The notes under the pieces are model-generated. The model made no database searches, was not told the origin of the DNA, and worked only from the letters and a program-made list of their open reading frames with translations. From contig CAUDEY010000002.1 of the NCBI GenBank assembly GCA_958448705.1, positions 1-64,000 on the forward strand: DNA of 64,000 nt, written 5' to 3'. Positions 8,284 through 16,894 of this stretch are shown one piece after another (within the stretch, counting starts at the first letter, position 1; every line of letters begins with the position of its first letter). The translations under genes were made by a program, and so were the position numbers. The stretch comes from UMGS1322 sp900550765. GTDB taxonomy: Bacteria > Bacillota > Clostridia > Christensenellales > QALW01.

Positions 8284-8703
8284 ATGAATATCCGTCCGGC
8301 ACAAAATGGCGATATTGCCTATTTAACAAAAAAAGATGTTCACATCCGGCCATCAGAACTGCAAAACCTGATAGTTCTGAAGCGAATATTGCTGCTGGAA
8401 GAAGAGCGTGCTCCCGCAGGCTGGCTGCGGTATAGCCTGTTTTGGGACAACACCCCATTTATGAACCTGCTGTATGTGGAGGAACCTTTCCGCGGGAGGG
8501 GACTGGGCAAGGCTCTTGTGCAGTTTTGGGAAAACCAGATGGCCGCCGAGGGCTTTACAAAGGTTATGACCTCCACCCAGGCAAACGAAACTGCCCAATA
8601 TTTTTACCGGCATTTAGGCTACAAAACCATCGGCGGATTTCTTCCGCCGGGGGAAGAATACGAACTGTTCTTTTATAAAAATCTTGACGGAGAATATTTA
8701 TGA
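8284..8703 (+). CDS. GNAT family N-acetyltransferase
   Basis: 139 residues. The acetyl-CoA binding motif A is clear: NLLYVEEPFRGRGLGKALVQFWENQ (about residues 60-84, RGRGLG core), with motif B ANETAQYFYRHLGYKTIGGF following. Substrate unknown. Its stop overlaps the start of the next membrane protein (ATGA), so the two are coupled. An RHH-antitoxin/GNAT-toxin pair (TacAT-like) was considered because an RHH protein lies just upstream, but the 64-base gap and lack of overlap make that speculative. Confidence 0.85.
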   Translation: MNIRPAQNGDIAYLTKKDVHIRPSELQNLIVLKRILLLEEERAPAGWLRYSLFWDNTPFMNLLYVEEPFRGRGLGKALVQFWENQMAAEGFTKVMTSTQANETAQYFYRHLGYKTIGGFLPPGEEYELFFYKNLDGEYL

Positions 8704-8975
8704 AAAAGAAAGTTCTTACAATTTTCTGCCTTGCAGACGCGATCCTTGCCGCCCTTTTGCTGCTGCGCGCCGGCATGGCTGCGTTTTGCCTTATACAGGA
8801 GGTCTCCTCCATCGGCGGAATCGGCATCATCGGCGGAATCGGCTTTCCCTCAGTCCTGATACTATGGATTGCCCTGCGCCCGTGGATTTTACCCGCCATT
8901 TTACTTATTTTGCTGCTGATTCCCGCCCTGATTTGGCTTACACTTCTCAAAAAAGCAGAAAAAAGAAAGGAATAA
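8700..8975 (+). CDS. Small membrane protein, function unknown
   Basis: 91 residues with two or three hydrophobic segments (about 7-33, a glycine/isoleucine-rich IGGIGIIGGIGF stretch, and 60-82), ending KKAEKRKE. No family recognised. Start overlaps the GNAT stop by four bases and its stop lies 5 bases before the next gene, so it belongs to a three-gene operon. Confidence 0.6.
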   Translation: MKKKVLTIFCLADAILAALLLLRAGMAAFCLIQEVSSIGGIGIIGGIGFPSVLILWIALRPWILPAILLILLLIPALIWLTLLKKAEKRKE

Positions 8976-8980
8976 TTTTT

Positions 8981-9901
8981 ATGAAGCTTTCTACCCAAAC
9001 CGACGCATTTTCCTTACATTTCGGTGAAAAAAACGCTATTCGGATGCTGATACAAAGCGGATACGATGCATTGGACTGCAGCTGTTTTGATATGCTGGGC
9101 GACGATTCCCCCAAAATGCAGCCTTCCTACCGCACCTACGCTAAGCATCTGCGCCGCATTGCGGAGGATGGCGGCGTATATTTTAACCAAGCCCACGCGC
9201 CGTTTCCCTCCAGCCGCTCGGATGAAGCTTTTACCAAGGATGTATTCCGCCGTATTGTGCGTGCCATGGAATTTGCCGCTTTATTAGGGGCGCGCAATAT
9301 TGTGGTGCACCCCAAACAGCATCTAAAATATTCCACAGAAACAGCCGAGACTTTAAAGCAGGAAAATTTAGAATTTTATAATAAACTGATTCCCTACTGC
9401 AAGGAATTCAATATCTGCGTAGCGATAGAAAATATGTGGCAGTATAACAGCGAACGGCGCATTGTTCCCAGTGTTTGCGGCACAATAGAAGAATTTTGCG
9501 AATATCTTCGGCTTTTAGATAGTCCATGGATCACCGCGTGCCTGGATATCGGCCACGCTTTTTTGGCACAGCAGGATATTCCGGCGTTTATCCGCGCGCT
9601 TTCACCAAAGCTGCAGGCCCTGAACGTGCACGATACCGGCTATAATACGGATCTGCACCTGCTGCCCTATTCAGTTGGGGGAATTGTATGGGAAAACGTT
9701 TTAAAAGCCCTGGCGGAAAACGAATATACCGGTGAGCTGACCTTTGAGGCCGACAATACGCTCAAGCACGTACCCGTTCCTCTGATGCAGACAACTGCAA
9801 AATATATGCACGACGTCGGCCGAATGATGCTGAAACACTACGCGGCTTTTCAAACCATACAAAACCATAGAATAACCGATAACGGCGAGCCGACAGCATA
9901 A
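8981..9901 (+). CDS. Sugar phosphate isomerase/epimerase-like TIM-barrel protein
   Basis: 306 residues of the xylose isomerase-like (AP endonuclease family 2) barrel. Metal-site pieces: NQAHAPFPSS, ARNIVVHPKQH, ICVAIENMW, ACLDIGHAF, ALNVHDTGYNTDLHLLPY and GELTFEAD supply the Glu, His and Asp ligands of this fold. Members epimerise or isomerise keto-sugars or inositol derivatives; the substrate cannot be read here. An open frame extends 99 codons upstream but overlaps two other genes; the ATG at 8981 is preceded by AGAAAGGAA. Confidence 0.82.
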   Translation: MKLSTQTDAFSLHFGEKNAIRMLIQSGYDALDCSCFDMLGDDSPKMQPSYRTYAKHLRRIAEDGGVYFNQAHAPFPSSRSDEAFTKDVFRRIVRAMEFAALLGARNIVVHPKQHLKYSTETAETLKQENLEFYNKLIPYCKEFNICVAIENMWQYNSERRIVPSVCGTIEEFCEYLRLLDSPWITACLDIGHAFLAQQDIPAFIRALSPKLQALNVHDTGYNTDLHLLPYSVGGIVWENVLKALAENEYTGELTFEADNTLKHVPVPLMQTTAKYMHDVGRMMLKHYAAFQTIQNHRITDNGEPTA

Positions 9902-9950
9902 AAAGCTGCTTTCCGAAAAGACAAATGACTTTTCGGAAAGCAGCTTTTTT
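9901..9950. terminator. Bidirectional terminator between the epimerase and EamA genes
   Basis: A 20-bp perfect inverted repeat, AAAAGCTGCTTTCCGAAAAG (9901-9920) against 9929-9948, with an 8-base loop, A-run on one side and T-run on the other. It can terminate both the forward epimerase gene and the convergent EamA gene. Confidence 0.92.
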
Positions 9951-10025
9951 AAATTTTTACAGGCTGCATCTTCTGTTTCCCACAGCGCCTTTAACTTTTC
10001 TTCTCCTCTCTTTGCTGCCTTTTCT

Positions 10026-10880
10026 TTAAAAAATCATTGCCAGTACGCCAAGGGACAGCAAAGCCGTTCCCAGCACGGCTCTTTTATTCAAACGTTCCTT
10101 GAGCAGGACGCGGGCAAATACAATCGTAAGCACAACGCTCAGCTTATCCACAGCGATCACCGCTGTAGTTTTACCATATTTCAGCGCATAATAGTAGCAC
10201 AGCCAGGAGAGCCCGCCGGTAATACCGGAAAGCAGAATAAAGCGCATACTTTTCTTTTCAATTTTCCTGACCAAACTTACTTTCTTTTGAACAATACAGA
10301 TCAGCCATGCCATCAGCAGCACCACGCAGGTACGGATCGCAGTCCCCAGATTGGAATCCACATTTTCAACGCCGATCTTTCCTAAAATAGACGTAAGCGC
10401 CGCAAACAGCGCGGATAGCAGAGCATACAGCAGCCATCGCCCGCCGCCGCGTTTCTGCTCTTCTTTTTTTTGAATCATCAGCAAGGTGCCTGCAGTCAAC
10501 AGAACTGCACCCCCCCAGGCGTACCAACTGACCGGTTCCTGCAAAAACAAAAATGCTGCGATCACCGCCAGAACGGTACTCAGCTTATCGACAGCCACTA
10601 CTTTATTTACATTTCCCAGAGAAAGCGCACGGAAATAACACAGCCAGGAAAATCCCGTAGCCAATCCTGAGAGAATTAAAAAGACCAGGGATCGGCTTTC
10701 AATCGTAAAAAGGCCCTTTCCTGCTCCGCTGAACAACACAATGAGCCAGGAAAATACCGCGATTACACTCGTCCGCAGAGCCGTTGCGATATCGCTGTCC
10801 GTATTCTGAATACCCGTCTTTGCCAAAATAGCCGTAATTCCTGCAAAAAGTGCGGACAAAAACGCTGCCGCAAGCCACAT
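10026..10880 (-). CDS. EamA-family (DMT) membrane transporter
   Basis: 284 residues with ten predicted membrane helices in two homologous halves. Each half carries a matching block: SGLATGFSWLCYFRALSLG followed by VAVDKLSTVL, and SGITGGLSWLCYYYALKYG followed by IAVDKLSVVL, which is the YdcZ/RhaT-like EamA pattern. Substrate unknown. A frame extension upstream exists, but AGGAG precedes the ATG at 10880 and the extension would run into the terminator of pyrP. Confidence 0.88.
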   Translation of the reverse strand: MWLAAAFLSALFAGITAILAKTGIQNTDSDIATALRTSVIAVFSWLIVLFSGAGKGLFTIESRSLVFLILSGLATGFSWLCYFRALSLGNVNKVVAVDKLSTVLAVIAAFLFLQEPVSWYAWGGAVLLTAGTLLMIQKKEEQKRGGGRWLLYALLSALFAALTSILGKIGVENVDSNLGTAIRTCVVLLMAWLICIVQKKVSLVRKIEKKSMRFILLSGITGGLSWLCYYYALKYGKTTAVIAVDKLSVVLTIVFARVLLKERLNKRAVLGTALLSLGVLAMIF

Positions 10881-10913
10881 AGCAAACTCCTCTTTTCCTT
10901 TAGTGTTCTTCTG

Positions 10914-10948
10914 CCAAAAATACATTTCCGGGGAAATATCCCCGGAAA
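10914..10948 (-). terminator. Terminator after the uracil permease gene
   Basis: TTTCCGGGG (10925-10933) pairs with CCCCGGAAA (10940-10948) around six bases; minus-strand continuation TGTATTTTTGG supplies the T-tract. Confidence 0.8.
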
Positions 10949-10972
10949 TAAACACTTGGTTTTACGCGATCC

Positions 10973-12412
10973 TTAAGCGTCCGCCTGCTCGTCATCTTTT
11001 GATCTGGCAAGCAACAGATTCGTAAGAATTCCCAAGATCAGAGCCATGGCGATATTCGTGATCTCCACCTGGCCGAAGGTCAGCTTCAGGCCGCCGATAC
11101 CGGCAATCAGGATGACGGAAACCACAAACAGATTCTTATTTTGGTTTAAATCAATATCCTTAATCATCTTTAGGCCGCTTACAGCGATAAAGCCATAGAG
11201 TGCCATACATACGCCGCCCATAACACAGCTGGGAATTGAATTTACAAAGGCTACAAAGGGCGAAATAAATGAAATGAGCATCGCGCCCACGGCTGCAAAA
11301 AAGATCGTAATCACTGATGCATTCCGGGTAATCGCCACACAGGCTACGGATTCTCCGTACGTGGTATTGGGGCAGCCGCCGAAAAACGCACCTGCTATAG
11401 ACCCCACACCGTCGCCTAAAAGCGTTCTGTGCAGACCGGGCTTGTCCAGCAAGTCTCTTTCAATAATAGAAGAAATGTTTTTATGGTCGGCAATATGCTC
11501 GGCAAACACCACAAACGCCACCGGAATATAAGCCACAGCCAAAGTAACCAGATACTGACCGTCGATCTGCCGGACTCCTTCGGCGGCCGTCAGGAACGTA
11601 AATTCAGGCAGGGTCAAAAAGCTCTTCAGCGTTACACCGTCAGCAAAAAGTGCCTGAAGCGGAGCAAGATTCAGTATTTTTAAAGCATCGGTGCCCGTAC
11701 TGTTGCCGATCAGCGTAAAAACAAGCGCCGTGGCATAGCCGGCTAAGATCCCGATGATAAAGGGAATGAGCCGTACGCCTTTCTTGCCGTAGCAGGAACA
11801 GATCATCGTGACAGCCAACGTTACAAGACCGCACAGCAATGCTATAAACGGTGATCCCAACGCTACCGACTCTGTTTTATCTACGATTTCAGCAAGACCT
11901 GTTGCTCCGTTGATTTGTGCAATCTGCTGCGTAACATCCATAGTAACGCTGCCCTTGGTAATATCGCCAATAGCGTTGCCCGCCAGGGAAAGGCCGATGA
12001 TGGCTACCGTAGGGCCGATCACTACAGGCGGCATAAGCTTATTGATCCACTGAACACCTGCAAATTTTACGATCAGGGCAATCACCACATATACCAGCCC
12101 AGCGAATGTTGCACCGATGATCAATCCCGCATAGCCGGCCTGCACTGATACCGCACCGGCAAAGGCTGCCGCCATAGAACCTAAGAAGGCAAAAGATGAG
12201 CCTAAAAACACAGGGCTCTTAAACCGGGTAAAGCACAAATAAACAATCGTTCCCACGCCTGCGCCAAACAGCGCCGCGGCCGGCTGCATTCCGTTGCCGG
12301 TAATAACCGGAACCACTAAAGTTGCCGCCATAATGGCCAAAAGCTGCTGAATCGCATACACTACTACCTGCAGCGGCTTTGGCCGGTCTTCCACGTTGTA
12401 AACCATCTTCAT
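10973..12412 (-). CDS. pyrP: Uracil/xanthine permease family (NCS2), probable uracil permease
   Basis: 479-residue proton-coupled nucleobase transporter with about 14 helices. Typical NCS2 features are GSSFAFLGSM near residue 80, PPVVIGPTVAIIGLSLA, the substrate-site helix AFVVFAEHIADHKNISSI with its Glu, and GGCPNTTYGESVA. The motif set is of the uracil branch (UraA/PyrP), and the upstream PyrR attenuator independently points to uracil. GGAGG precedes the ATG at 12412; a longer frame exists but crosses the attenuator and is untranslated leader. Monocistronic. Confidence 0.93.
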   Translation of the reverse strand: MKMVYNVEDRPKPLQVVVYAIQQLLAIMAATLVVPVITGNGMQPAAALFGAGVGTIVYLCFTRFKSPVFLGSSFAFLGSMAAAFAGAVSVQAGYAGLIIGATFAGLVYVVIALIVKFAGVQWINKLMPPVVIGPTVAIIGLSLAGNAIGDITKGSVTMDVTQQIAQINGATGLAEIVDKTESVALGSPFIALLCGLVTLAVTMICSCYGKKGVRLIPFIIGILAGYATALVFTLIGNSTGTDALKILNLAPLQALFADGVTLKSFLTLPEFTFLTAAEGVRQIDGQYLVTLAVAYIPVAFVVFAEHIADHKNISSIIERDLLDKPGLHRTLLGDGVGSIAGAFFGGCPNTTYGESVACVAITRNASVITIFFAAVGAMLISFISPFVAFVNSIPSCVMGGVCMALYGFIAVSGLKMIKDIDLNQNKNLFVVSVILIAGIGGLKLTFGQVEITNIAMALILGILTNLLLARSKDDEQADA

Positions 12413-12455
12413 AAAAACTCTTCCTCCGAAAAATATATTTTTACCCTCCGGGCAT

Positions 12456-12540
12456 AAAAAAACCTGCTGCGGGTACAGCAAGGCTAAACGCACGTATTGA
12501 AAATCCACCTTGCTGGCATCTCGTGCCAAATTAAAGGTCC
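12456..12540 (-). promoter_or_regulatory. PyrR-type transcription attenuator in the pyrP leader
   Basis: Read on the minus strand: GGACCTTTAATTTGGCACGA opens a hairpin (GGCA/TGCC) closed by GCAAGG, which is the PyrR-binding loop (12540-12508). The segment CAGCAAGG can instead pair perfectly over 8 bases with CCTTGCTG (12483-12476), the 5' arm of the terminator; the terminator itself is CCTTGCTG/CAGCAGG plus seven T (12462-12456). This is the classical three-way anti-antiterminator/antiterminator/terminator arrangement by which UMP-bound PyrR stops pyrimidine genes. Confidence 0.88.
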
Positions 12541-12565
12541 GTGTTTTCTTGTTTTATTTTAAAAT

Positions 12566-12595
12566 ATTTTAGCATATTATCCATGATTCTGTAAA
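12566..12595 (-). promoter_or_regulatory. Promoter of the pyrP leader
   Basis: Minus-strand TTTACA (12595-12590), 18-base spacer, TAAAAT (12571-12566), about 25 bases ahead of the PyrR-binding loop. Confidence 0.6.
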
Positions 12596-12631
12596 GTATT
12601 TTTTATAAAATGCCGAAATTTTTGCCATAAA

Positions 12632-12657
12632 GAAAAAACCGCCGGAATCTCCGGCGG
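12632..12657 (-). terminator. Terminator after the NSS transporter gene
   Basis: CCGCCGGA (12639-12646) pairs with TCCGGCGG (12650-12657); the minus-strand product ends GGCGGTTTTTTC. It lies 9 bases past the stop codon. Confidence 0.85.
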
Positions 12658-12666
12658 CCACAGCTT

Positions 12667-14160
12667 CTAATTTTTTTGATCTGCCTGCTTCTTTTTCAGT
12701 AAATGTCCAAAAGCGAACCACACCACCAGCAACAGCAGCAGCACGGCAAACACCATCCATAATGCCAAATGTGCAGGATCTTTTTGGGTAAAAAAGTCCC
12801 AATATCCTTTCAAATAAATCACTGCAATCAAAACGGGCAGCACATAGGTCATATAATATCGAAGCTTCCGGGGGAATTTTACCCCACTCCCTAAATTGAC
12901 CTCTTCCAAAAAACTCTTCCATCCCCAGCCTGCGCGCGAAGTGCAGAACAGCAAATATGCCAGAGACCCCAGCGGCAGCAAGTTGTTTGATACAAGAAAA
13001 TCCTCCAGATCCATAATATTGGTCCCCTGGCCTAACGGCATAAAGCCGGAAAGCAGATTAAACCCTAAAATGCAGGGAACAGAAAGCACTAACATTGCCG
13101 CGCCATTGATCAGTACCGATTTTTTACGACTCCAGCCGCGCAGATCCATAGCAAAAGCCGTAATATTTTCAAATACCGCAATTACCGTGGAAAGTGCGGC
13201 AAAGAACATAAACAGAAAGAACAAACTGCCCCAAATGCGGCCGCCCGCCATCTGGTGAAAGATATTCGGCAATGTAATAAAAATCAGCGAAGGACCGGCA
13301 TCAGGCTCGATGGCAAAGGAGAAACACGCGGGAATAATAATTAAGCCTGCCATCAGTGCAACAAAGGTATCCAATAGGATAATTTGCGTCGTTTCCCCCG
13401 TAAGGGAACGGCTTTTATCCAGGTAACTTCCGAAAATAGCCATGGCGCCGATCCCAATACTCAAAGTGAAAAATGCCTGTGACATGGCACCGAATACCAC
13501 GTTGCCGATTCCCTGCTGCCGGATCGCATCAAAGTCAGGCACCAGGTAAAAGGCAATCCCCTTTTCTGCGCCCGGTAAAAACAAAGAATGAACCGCTAAA
13601 GCCGCTATCAGCACCAACAGACAGCACATCATAATCTTCGTAATTTTTTCCACACCCCTGCGCATCCCCAGCAGGCAGATACCGAAGGCAAGCACCACCA
13701 CAAGAACCATCCAGAACGTCATAATACCGGGACTGGCAAGCATTTCATTAAATTTTTCCGCCGTTTCAGCCGCGGTCAAAGATGGACCGGTAAATTCGCC
13801 GGCGGCACAACGGCAGCAATAATACAGCATCCACCCCGCGACGGTAGTATAAAACATCATCAGCAGGTAATTCCCTGCCATGCCGAAATATTTAAAATGA
13901 TGCCAACGGCTTCCCGCAGGCTCCAATACATTAAAGGAAACGGCCGCCGAGCGTTGACTGGCACGGCCTACCGAAAATTCACACGCCAGAATCGGAAAGC
14001 CCATAATCGCAAGAAAAATCAAATAGATCAAAATAAACGCAGCACCGCCGTACTGTCCGCACATATAGGGAAACTTCCAAACGTTTCCCAACCCAATGGC
14101 GCAACCGGCAGAAACCAAAATGAAGCCGATACGGGAACTGAATTTTTCTCTTTCGCCCAT
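12667..14160 (-). CDS. Sodium:neurotransmitter symporter family (NSS/SNF) transporter
   Basis: 497 residues of the LeuT fold with 11-12 membrane helices. Unwound helix 1 has SAGCAIGLGNVWKFPYMCG (about 18-36), which supplies the sodium and substrate backbone contacts; FFTLSIGIGAMAIFGSYL is helix 6. Bacterial members import amino acids such as leucine, tyrosine or tryptophan with sodium. It fits a sodium economy together with the neighbouring decarboxylase beta subunit, but the substrate cannot be read. Confidence 0.92.
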   Translation of the reverse strand: MGEREKFSSRIGFILVSAGCAIGLGNVWKFPYMCGQYGGAAFILIYLIFLAIMGFPILACEFSVGRASQRSAAVSFNVLEPAGSRWHHFKYFGMAGNYLLMMFYTTVAGWMLYYCCRCAAGEFTGPSLTAAETAEKFNEMLASPGIMTFWMVLVVVLAFGICLLGMRRGVEKITKIMMCCLLVLIAALAVHSLFLPGAEKGIAFYLVPDFDAIRQQGIGNVVFGAMSQAFFTLSIGIGAMAIFGSYLDKSRSLTGETTQIILLDTFVALMAGLIIIPACFSFAIEPDAGPSLIFITLPNIFHQMAGGRIWGSLFFLFMFFAALSTVIAVFENITAFAMDLRGWSRKKSVLINGAAMLVLSVPCILGFNLLSGFMPLGQGTNIMDLEDFLVSNNLLPLGSLAYLLFCTSRAGWGWKSFLEEVNLGSGVKFPRKLRYYMTYVLPVLIAVIYLKGYWDFFTQKDPAHLALWMVFAVLLLLLVVWFAFGHLLKKKQADQKN

Positions 14161-14215
14161 AAAAATCTTCTCCTTCTGTTTTTCAGCGGCGTAACCGCTG
14201 CTTTAAACCGGTGGT

Positions 14216-14244
14216 ATTATAGCATAGGCCCAATGAAAAAGCAA
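14216..14244 (-). promoter_or_regulatory. Promoter of the NSS transporter gene
   Basis: Minus-strand TTGCTT (14244-14239), 17-base spacer, TATAAT (14221-14216). A leader hairpin CAGCGG/CCGCTG (14184-14200) lies just before the ribosome site AAGGAG. Confidence 0.65.
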
Positions 14245-14272
14245 GATAGGAAAACCCAACAATTTTCCACCG

Positions 14273-15022
14273 TTAAAGCTGTCCTTTTTTTACATACCGA
14301 TCCCACAGGTTGTACTTTTCGGTATTATCCAATGCATGCAAAAGCTTTTCATGAAGATCAGGAAATTGCAGAGAAAGCGTATACAGAAGCTCTTTTATAT
14401 CCTGCCGCTTCGTTTTCCCGTTTGCCGGACAGGGCGAGGGCACAACCGGAAACGTATGCTCGCGTACAACGGCGGCAATGAGTTCTTCGGGAATATAAAT
14501 AAACGGACGGATTACCGTCAGGTCCTGGCGGGAAAGATATGTAACCGGTGCAAAGGTATTCATTCGCCCTTCAAAAAACAAGCTCATCAAAAATGTTTCA
14601 ATCGCATCGTCACGGTGATGTGCCAGCGCCACCTTATTGCAGCCTAATTCCTTTGCCGCACTGTTTACCGCCCCCCGGCGCATATTGGCGCATAGCGCAC
14701 AGGGATTTTTCTCCCTGCGGATATGAAACACCACCTCCCCGATATCCGATTCCACACGGGTATAGGGGATCCCCAGCGAAAGGGAAAAACGCTCCACCTC
14801 CGAAGTATCAAACGGCTCCAGCCCCAAAGATACCGTAACGGCGAAGAGCGAAAATTCCTTTTGGCAGAACCTTTTATAAATCGATAAAGCAAACAGCAGC
14901 AAAAGGCTGTCCTTCCCGCCGGAAACACCTATAGCGATCCGGTCTCCCGGTGCGATCATTCCAAACTTTTCATCCGCTCTGCGGATCGATCCCAAGACCC
15001 GTTTAATATCTGACTTTCCCAT
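14273..15022 (-). CDS. TtcA-like tRNA thiolation PP-loop ATPase
   Basis: 249 residues of the TtcA/TtuA family, which adenylate a tRNA base and replace oxygen by sulfur. The PP-loop is SGGKDS (34-39); Cys108 and Cys111 in NPCALCANMRRG and Cys198 in PSPCPANGKTKRQ match the three cysteines that bind the 4Fe-4S cluster in TtcA. AHHRDDAIETFLM is the family helix. In E. coli TtcA makes 2-thiocytidine at tRNA position 32; which tRNA base is used here is inference. AGGAG sets the start at 15022; an in-frame ATG 11 codons upstream is less likely. Confidence 0.88.
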   Translation of the reverse strand: MGKSDIKRVLGSIRRADEKFGMIAPGDRIAIGVSGGKDSLLLLFALSIYKRFCQKEFSLFAVTVSLGLEPFDTSEVERFSLSLGIPYTRVESDIGEVVFHIRREKNPCALCANMRRGAVNSAAKELGCNKVALAHHRDDAIETFLMSLFFEGRMNTFAPVTYLSRQDLTVIRPFIYIPEELIAAVVREHTFPVVPSPCPANGKTKRQDIKELLYTLSLQFPDLHEKLLHALDNTEKYNLWDRYVKKGQL

Positions 15023-15259
15023 ACTACTCCTTTTGCGCCGAGGCCTGATATCCATTTTTCGTAATCATAGCAGATTTTCTCCCGCCGCGCAAGCAAAAAC
15101 ACCGTTTAAATTGCCCTTGCAGAGGATCCGTACCGTTTTTCTCCCCTAAGACAAAAATATGAAAATCATCATTCTTCTCTTTTTGTGCATTTCCGCGCAT
15201 AAGGAAGGTTTGATTCCCGAAAAAATGGTAAATAATTTGTAAACTGAGGTAAAACCCAT

Positions 15260-15288
15260 TTGCCAGCACTACAATTATACGTTATAAT
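15260..15288 (+). promoter_or_regulatory. Promoter of the decarboxylase beta/gamma genes
   Basis: TTGCCA (15260-15265), 17-base spacer, TATAAT (15283-15288), about 45 bases before GGAGGG. The rest of the 322-base divergent gap (15023-15344) shows nothing I recognise. Confidence 0.75.
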
Positions 15289-15344
15289 ATTTTTTTGAAA
15301 AAACTTGGTTTTTACGTTTTGAGGAGGCTTACGGAGGGTAATCA

Positions 15345-16514
15345 ATGGAAATCTTATATGAAAATCTGCTGCTGATTAACTGGCAGCATATCGTCATGTG
15401 GCTGATCGGCGGTATCCTGATTTTTTTAGCCATAAAAAAGGATATGGAGCCAACGCTTCTGCTGCCGTTGGGTTTCGGCACTATTTTAGTAAATGTACCG
15501 CTGTCCGGCGCGGTAACGCAAACCACAAACAGCGTTGCGGCACAAAGTATAGGCGGTGCCGTGCTGCGAGCTTCAACCGAAGCAGAACACGGTGCATTAA
15601 GCGTATTATTTGACGCCGGCATTGCCAACGAGCTGTTTCCCCTGATTCTTTTCATCGGTATCGGCGCGATGATCGATTTCGGTCCCGTTTTAGCGGATCC
15701 CAAACTGATGATCTTCGGTGCGGCGGCACAATTCGGTATTTTCTTTACCCTGTGCACCGCTTCTATGTTCTTCGATATCAATGATGCCGCCTCCATTGCA
15801 ATCATCGGTGCGGCGGACGGGCCTACCTCCATTGTAGTGGCACAGAAGCTGAATTCGCATTATTTAGGTGCAATTATGGTAGCTGCCTATTCCTATATGG
15901 CGCTTGTGCCCATCATTCAGCCACCGGTCATTAAACTTCTTACAACAAAAAAGGAACGGCTGATCCGTATGCCCTACGTACAAAAAGACGTATCCAAGCT
16001 TACGCGGATTCTGTTTCCCATCCTCATTACTGTAATCGCAGGCATCATTGCACCGGCTTCGGTATCGCTGATCGGCTTTTTAATGTTCGGCAACTTGATC
16101 CGTGAATGCGGCGTACTCAATTCCCTTTCCGAAACCGCACAAAAAACCCTGGCCAATCTGGTTACAATTTTTCTGGGTATTACAATTGCCTCCAGAATGC
16201 AGGCGGCCGACTTTCTGCGCCCCGAAACATTGCTGATCCTCGGCCTGGGACTGGTAGCATTCATTTTTGATACTGCCGGCGGCGTACTGTTTGCTAAATT
16301 CCTCAACCTGTTCCTGCGCAAAAAAATCAATCCTATGATCGGCGCGGCGGGAATTTCGGCCTTTCCGATGTCAGGCCGGGTGGTCCATAAAATGGCGCTG
16401 GCGGAAGACCCGCAGAACTTTATCCTAATGCAGTCCATCGGTGTAAACGTATCCGGACAGATTGCTTCCGTAATTGCCGGCGGACTGATTCTGAATTTCT
16501 TTATGGGAGGCTGA
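15345..16514 (+). CDS. Na+-translocating decarboxylase beta subunit (OadB/GcdB/MmdB family)
   Basis: 389-residue integral membrane subunit that couples biotin-carboxyl decarboxylation to sodium export. Conserved segments: LFIGIGAMIDFGP, AQFGIFFTL, IIGAADGPTSI (the Asp that binds sodium), AYSYMALVPIIQPP, and MIGAAGISAFPMSGRVVH near the C-terminus. It is followed after 4 bases by a short gamma-like gene, but no alpha (carboxyltransferase) or biotin-carrier gene lies nearby; those must be elsewhere, so the acid decarboxylated is unknown. Confidence 0.93.
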   Translation: MEILYENLLLINWQHIVMWLIGGILIFLAIKKDMEPTLLLPLGFGTILVNVPLSGAVTQTTNSVAAQSIGGAVLRASTEAEHGALSVLFDAGIANELFPLILFIGIGAMIDFGPVLADPKLMIFGAAAQFGIFFTLCTASMFFDINDAASIAIIGAADGPTSIVVAQKLNSHYLGAIMVAAYSYMALVPIIQPPVIKLLTTKKERLIRMPYVQKDVSKLTRILFPILITVIAGIIAPASVSLIGFLMFGNLIRECGVLNSLSETAQKTLANLVTIFLGITIASRMQAADFLRPETLLILGLGLVAFIFDTAGGVLFAKFLNLFLRKKINPMIGAAGISAFPMSGRVVHKMALAEDPQNFILMQSIGVNVSGQIASVIAGGLILNFFMGG

Positions 16515-16518
16515 AAAG

Positions 16519-16656
16519 ATGAATTTTAATCCCAGCGCGTTTATGGAAAATCTCAAATATATGGGCATCGGCATGCTCAGCATCGGCATCGTAATTGGAA
16601 TCATTATCCTTGTAACGCTGCTGCTCAACGCTGCTACCAAGCCAAAAAACAAATAA
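16519..16656 (+). CDS. Mini gamma-subunit-like single-helix protein
   Basis: 45 residues, MNFNPSAFMENLKYMGIGML and then a hydrophobic helix IGIVIGIIILVTLLLNAATKPKNK. The position directly after the beta subunit, the one N-terminal membrane helix and the basic tail resemble the OadG/gamma subunit, which anchors alpha to beta, but the usual zinc-binding C-terminal tail is missing. The ATG is preceded by GGGAGG inside the end of the beta gene. Small, but position and topology argue that it is real. Confidence 0.75.
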   Translation: MNFNPSAFMENLKYMGIGMLSIGIVIGIIILVTLLLNAATKPKNK

Positions 16657-16666
16657 CATTCCGAAA

Positions 16667-16695
16667 AAATACCGCCCATATGGGCGGTATTTTTA
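16667..16695 (+). terminator. Terminator after the beta/gamma genes
   Basis: ATACCGCCCATATGGGCGGTAT (palindromic, 16669-16690) followed by TTTTTATT. Confidence 0.85.
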
Positions 16696-16842
16696 TTCCT
16701 GGCGGACTTCTCCGCTTACAGCATAATGGACCTCAATCCGAATATTCAAAATTCTATGTCATCTTTAACTCGCCCAGCAAAATTATTGTTTTCTCCGTTA
16801 CATCATAAAGTAACAGTTACAAAAATATTCTTTAATTTATTA

Positions 16843-16871
16843 TTGACATTATATATTATTTATGATATTAT
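16843..16871 (+). promoter_or_regulatory. Promoter of the QueD-like gene
   Basis: TTGACA (16843-16848), 17-base spacer, TATTAT (16866-16871), inside a very AT-rich stretch. Confidence 0.75.
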
Positions 16872-16875
16872 CTTA

Positions 16876-16894
16876 AATAAGAATAATTATTATT
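16876..16894. promoter_or_regulatory. Possible Fur/Zur-type operator
   Basis: AATAAGAATAATTATTATT matches the 19-base consensus GATAATGATAATCATTATC at 14 positions and sits directly on the expected transcription start of the QueD-like gene. The region is AT-rich, so a chance match is possible. Confidence 0.35.

Noticed and set aside
8016..8703. TacAT-like toxin-antitoxin pair (RHH protein and GNAT enzyme)
   Set aside because: There is a 64-base gap, the GNAT gene is instead coupled to the following membrane protein, and the RHH tail lacks a recognisable neutralisation segment.
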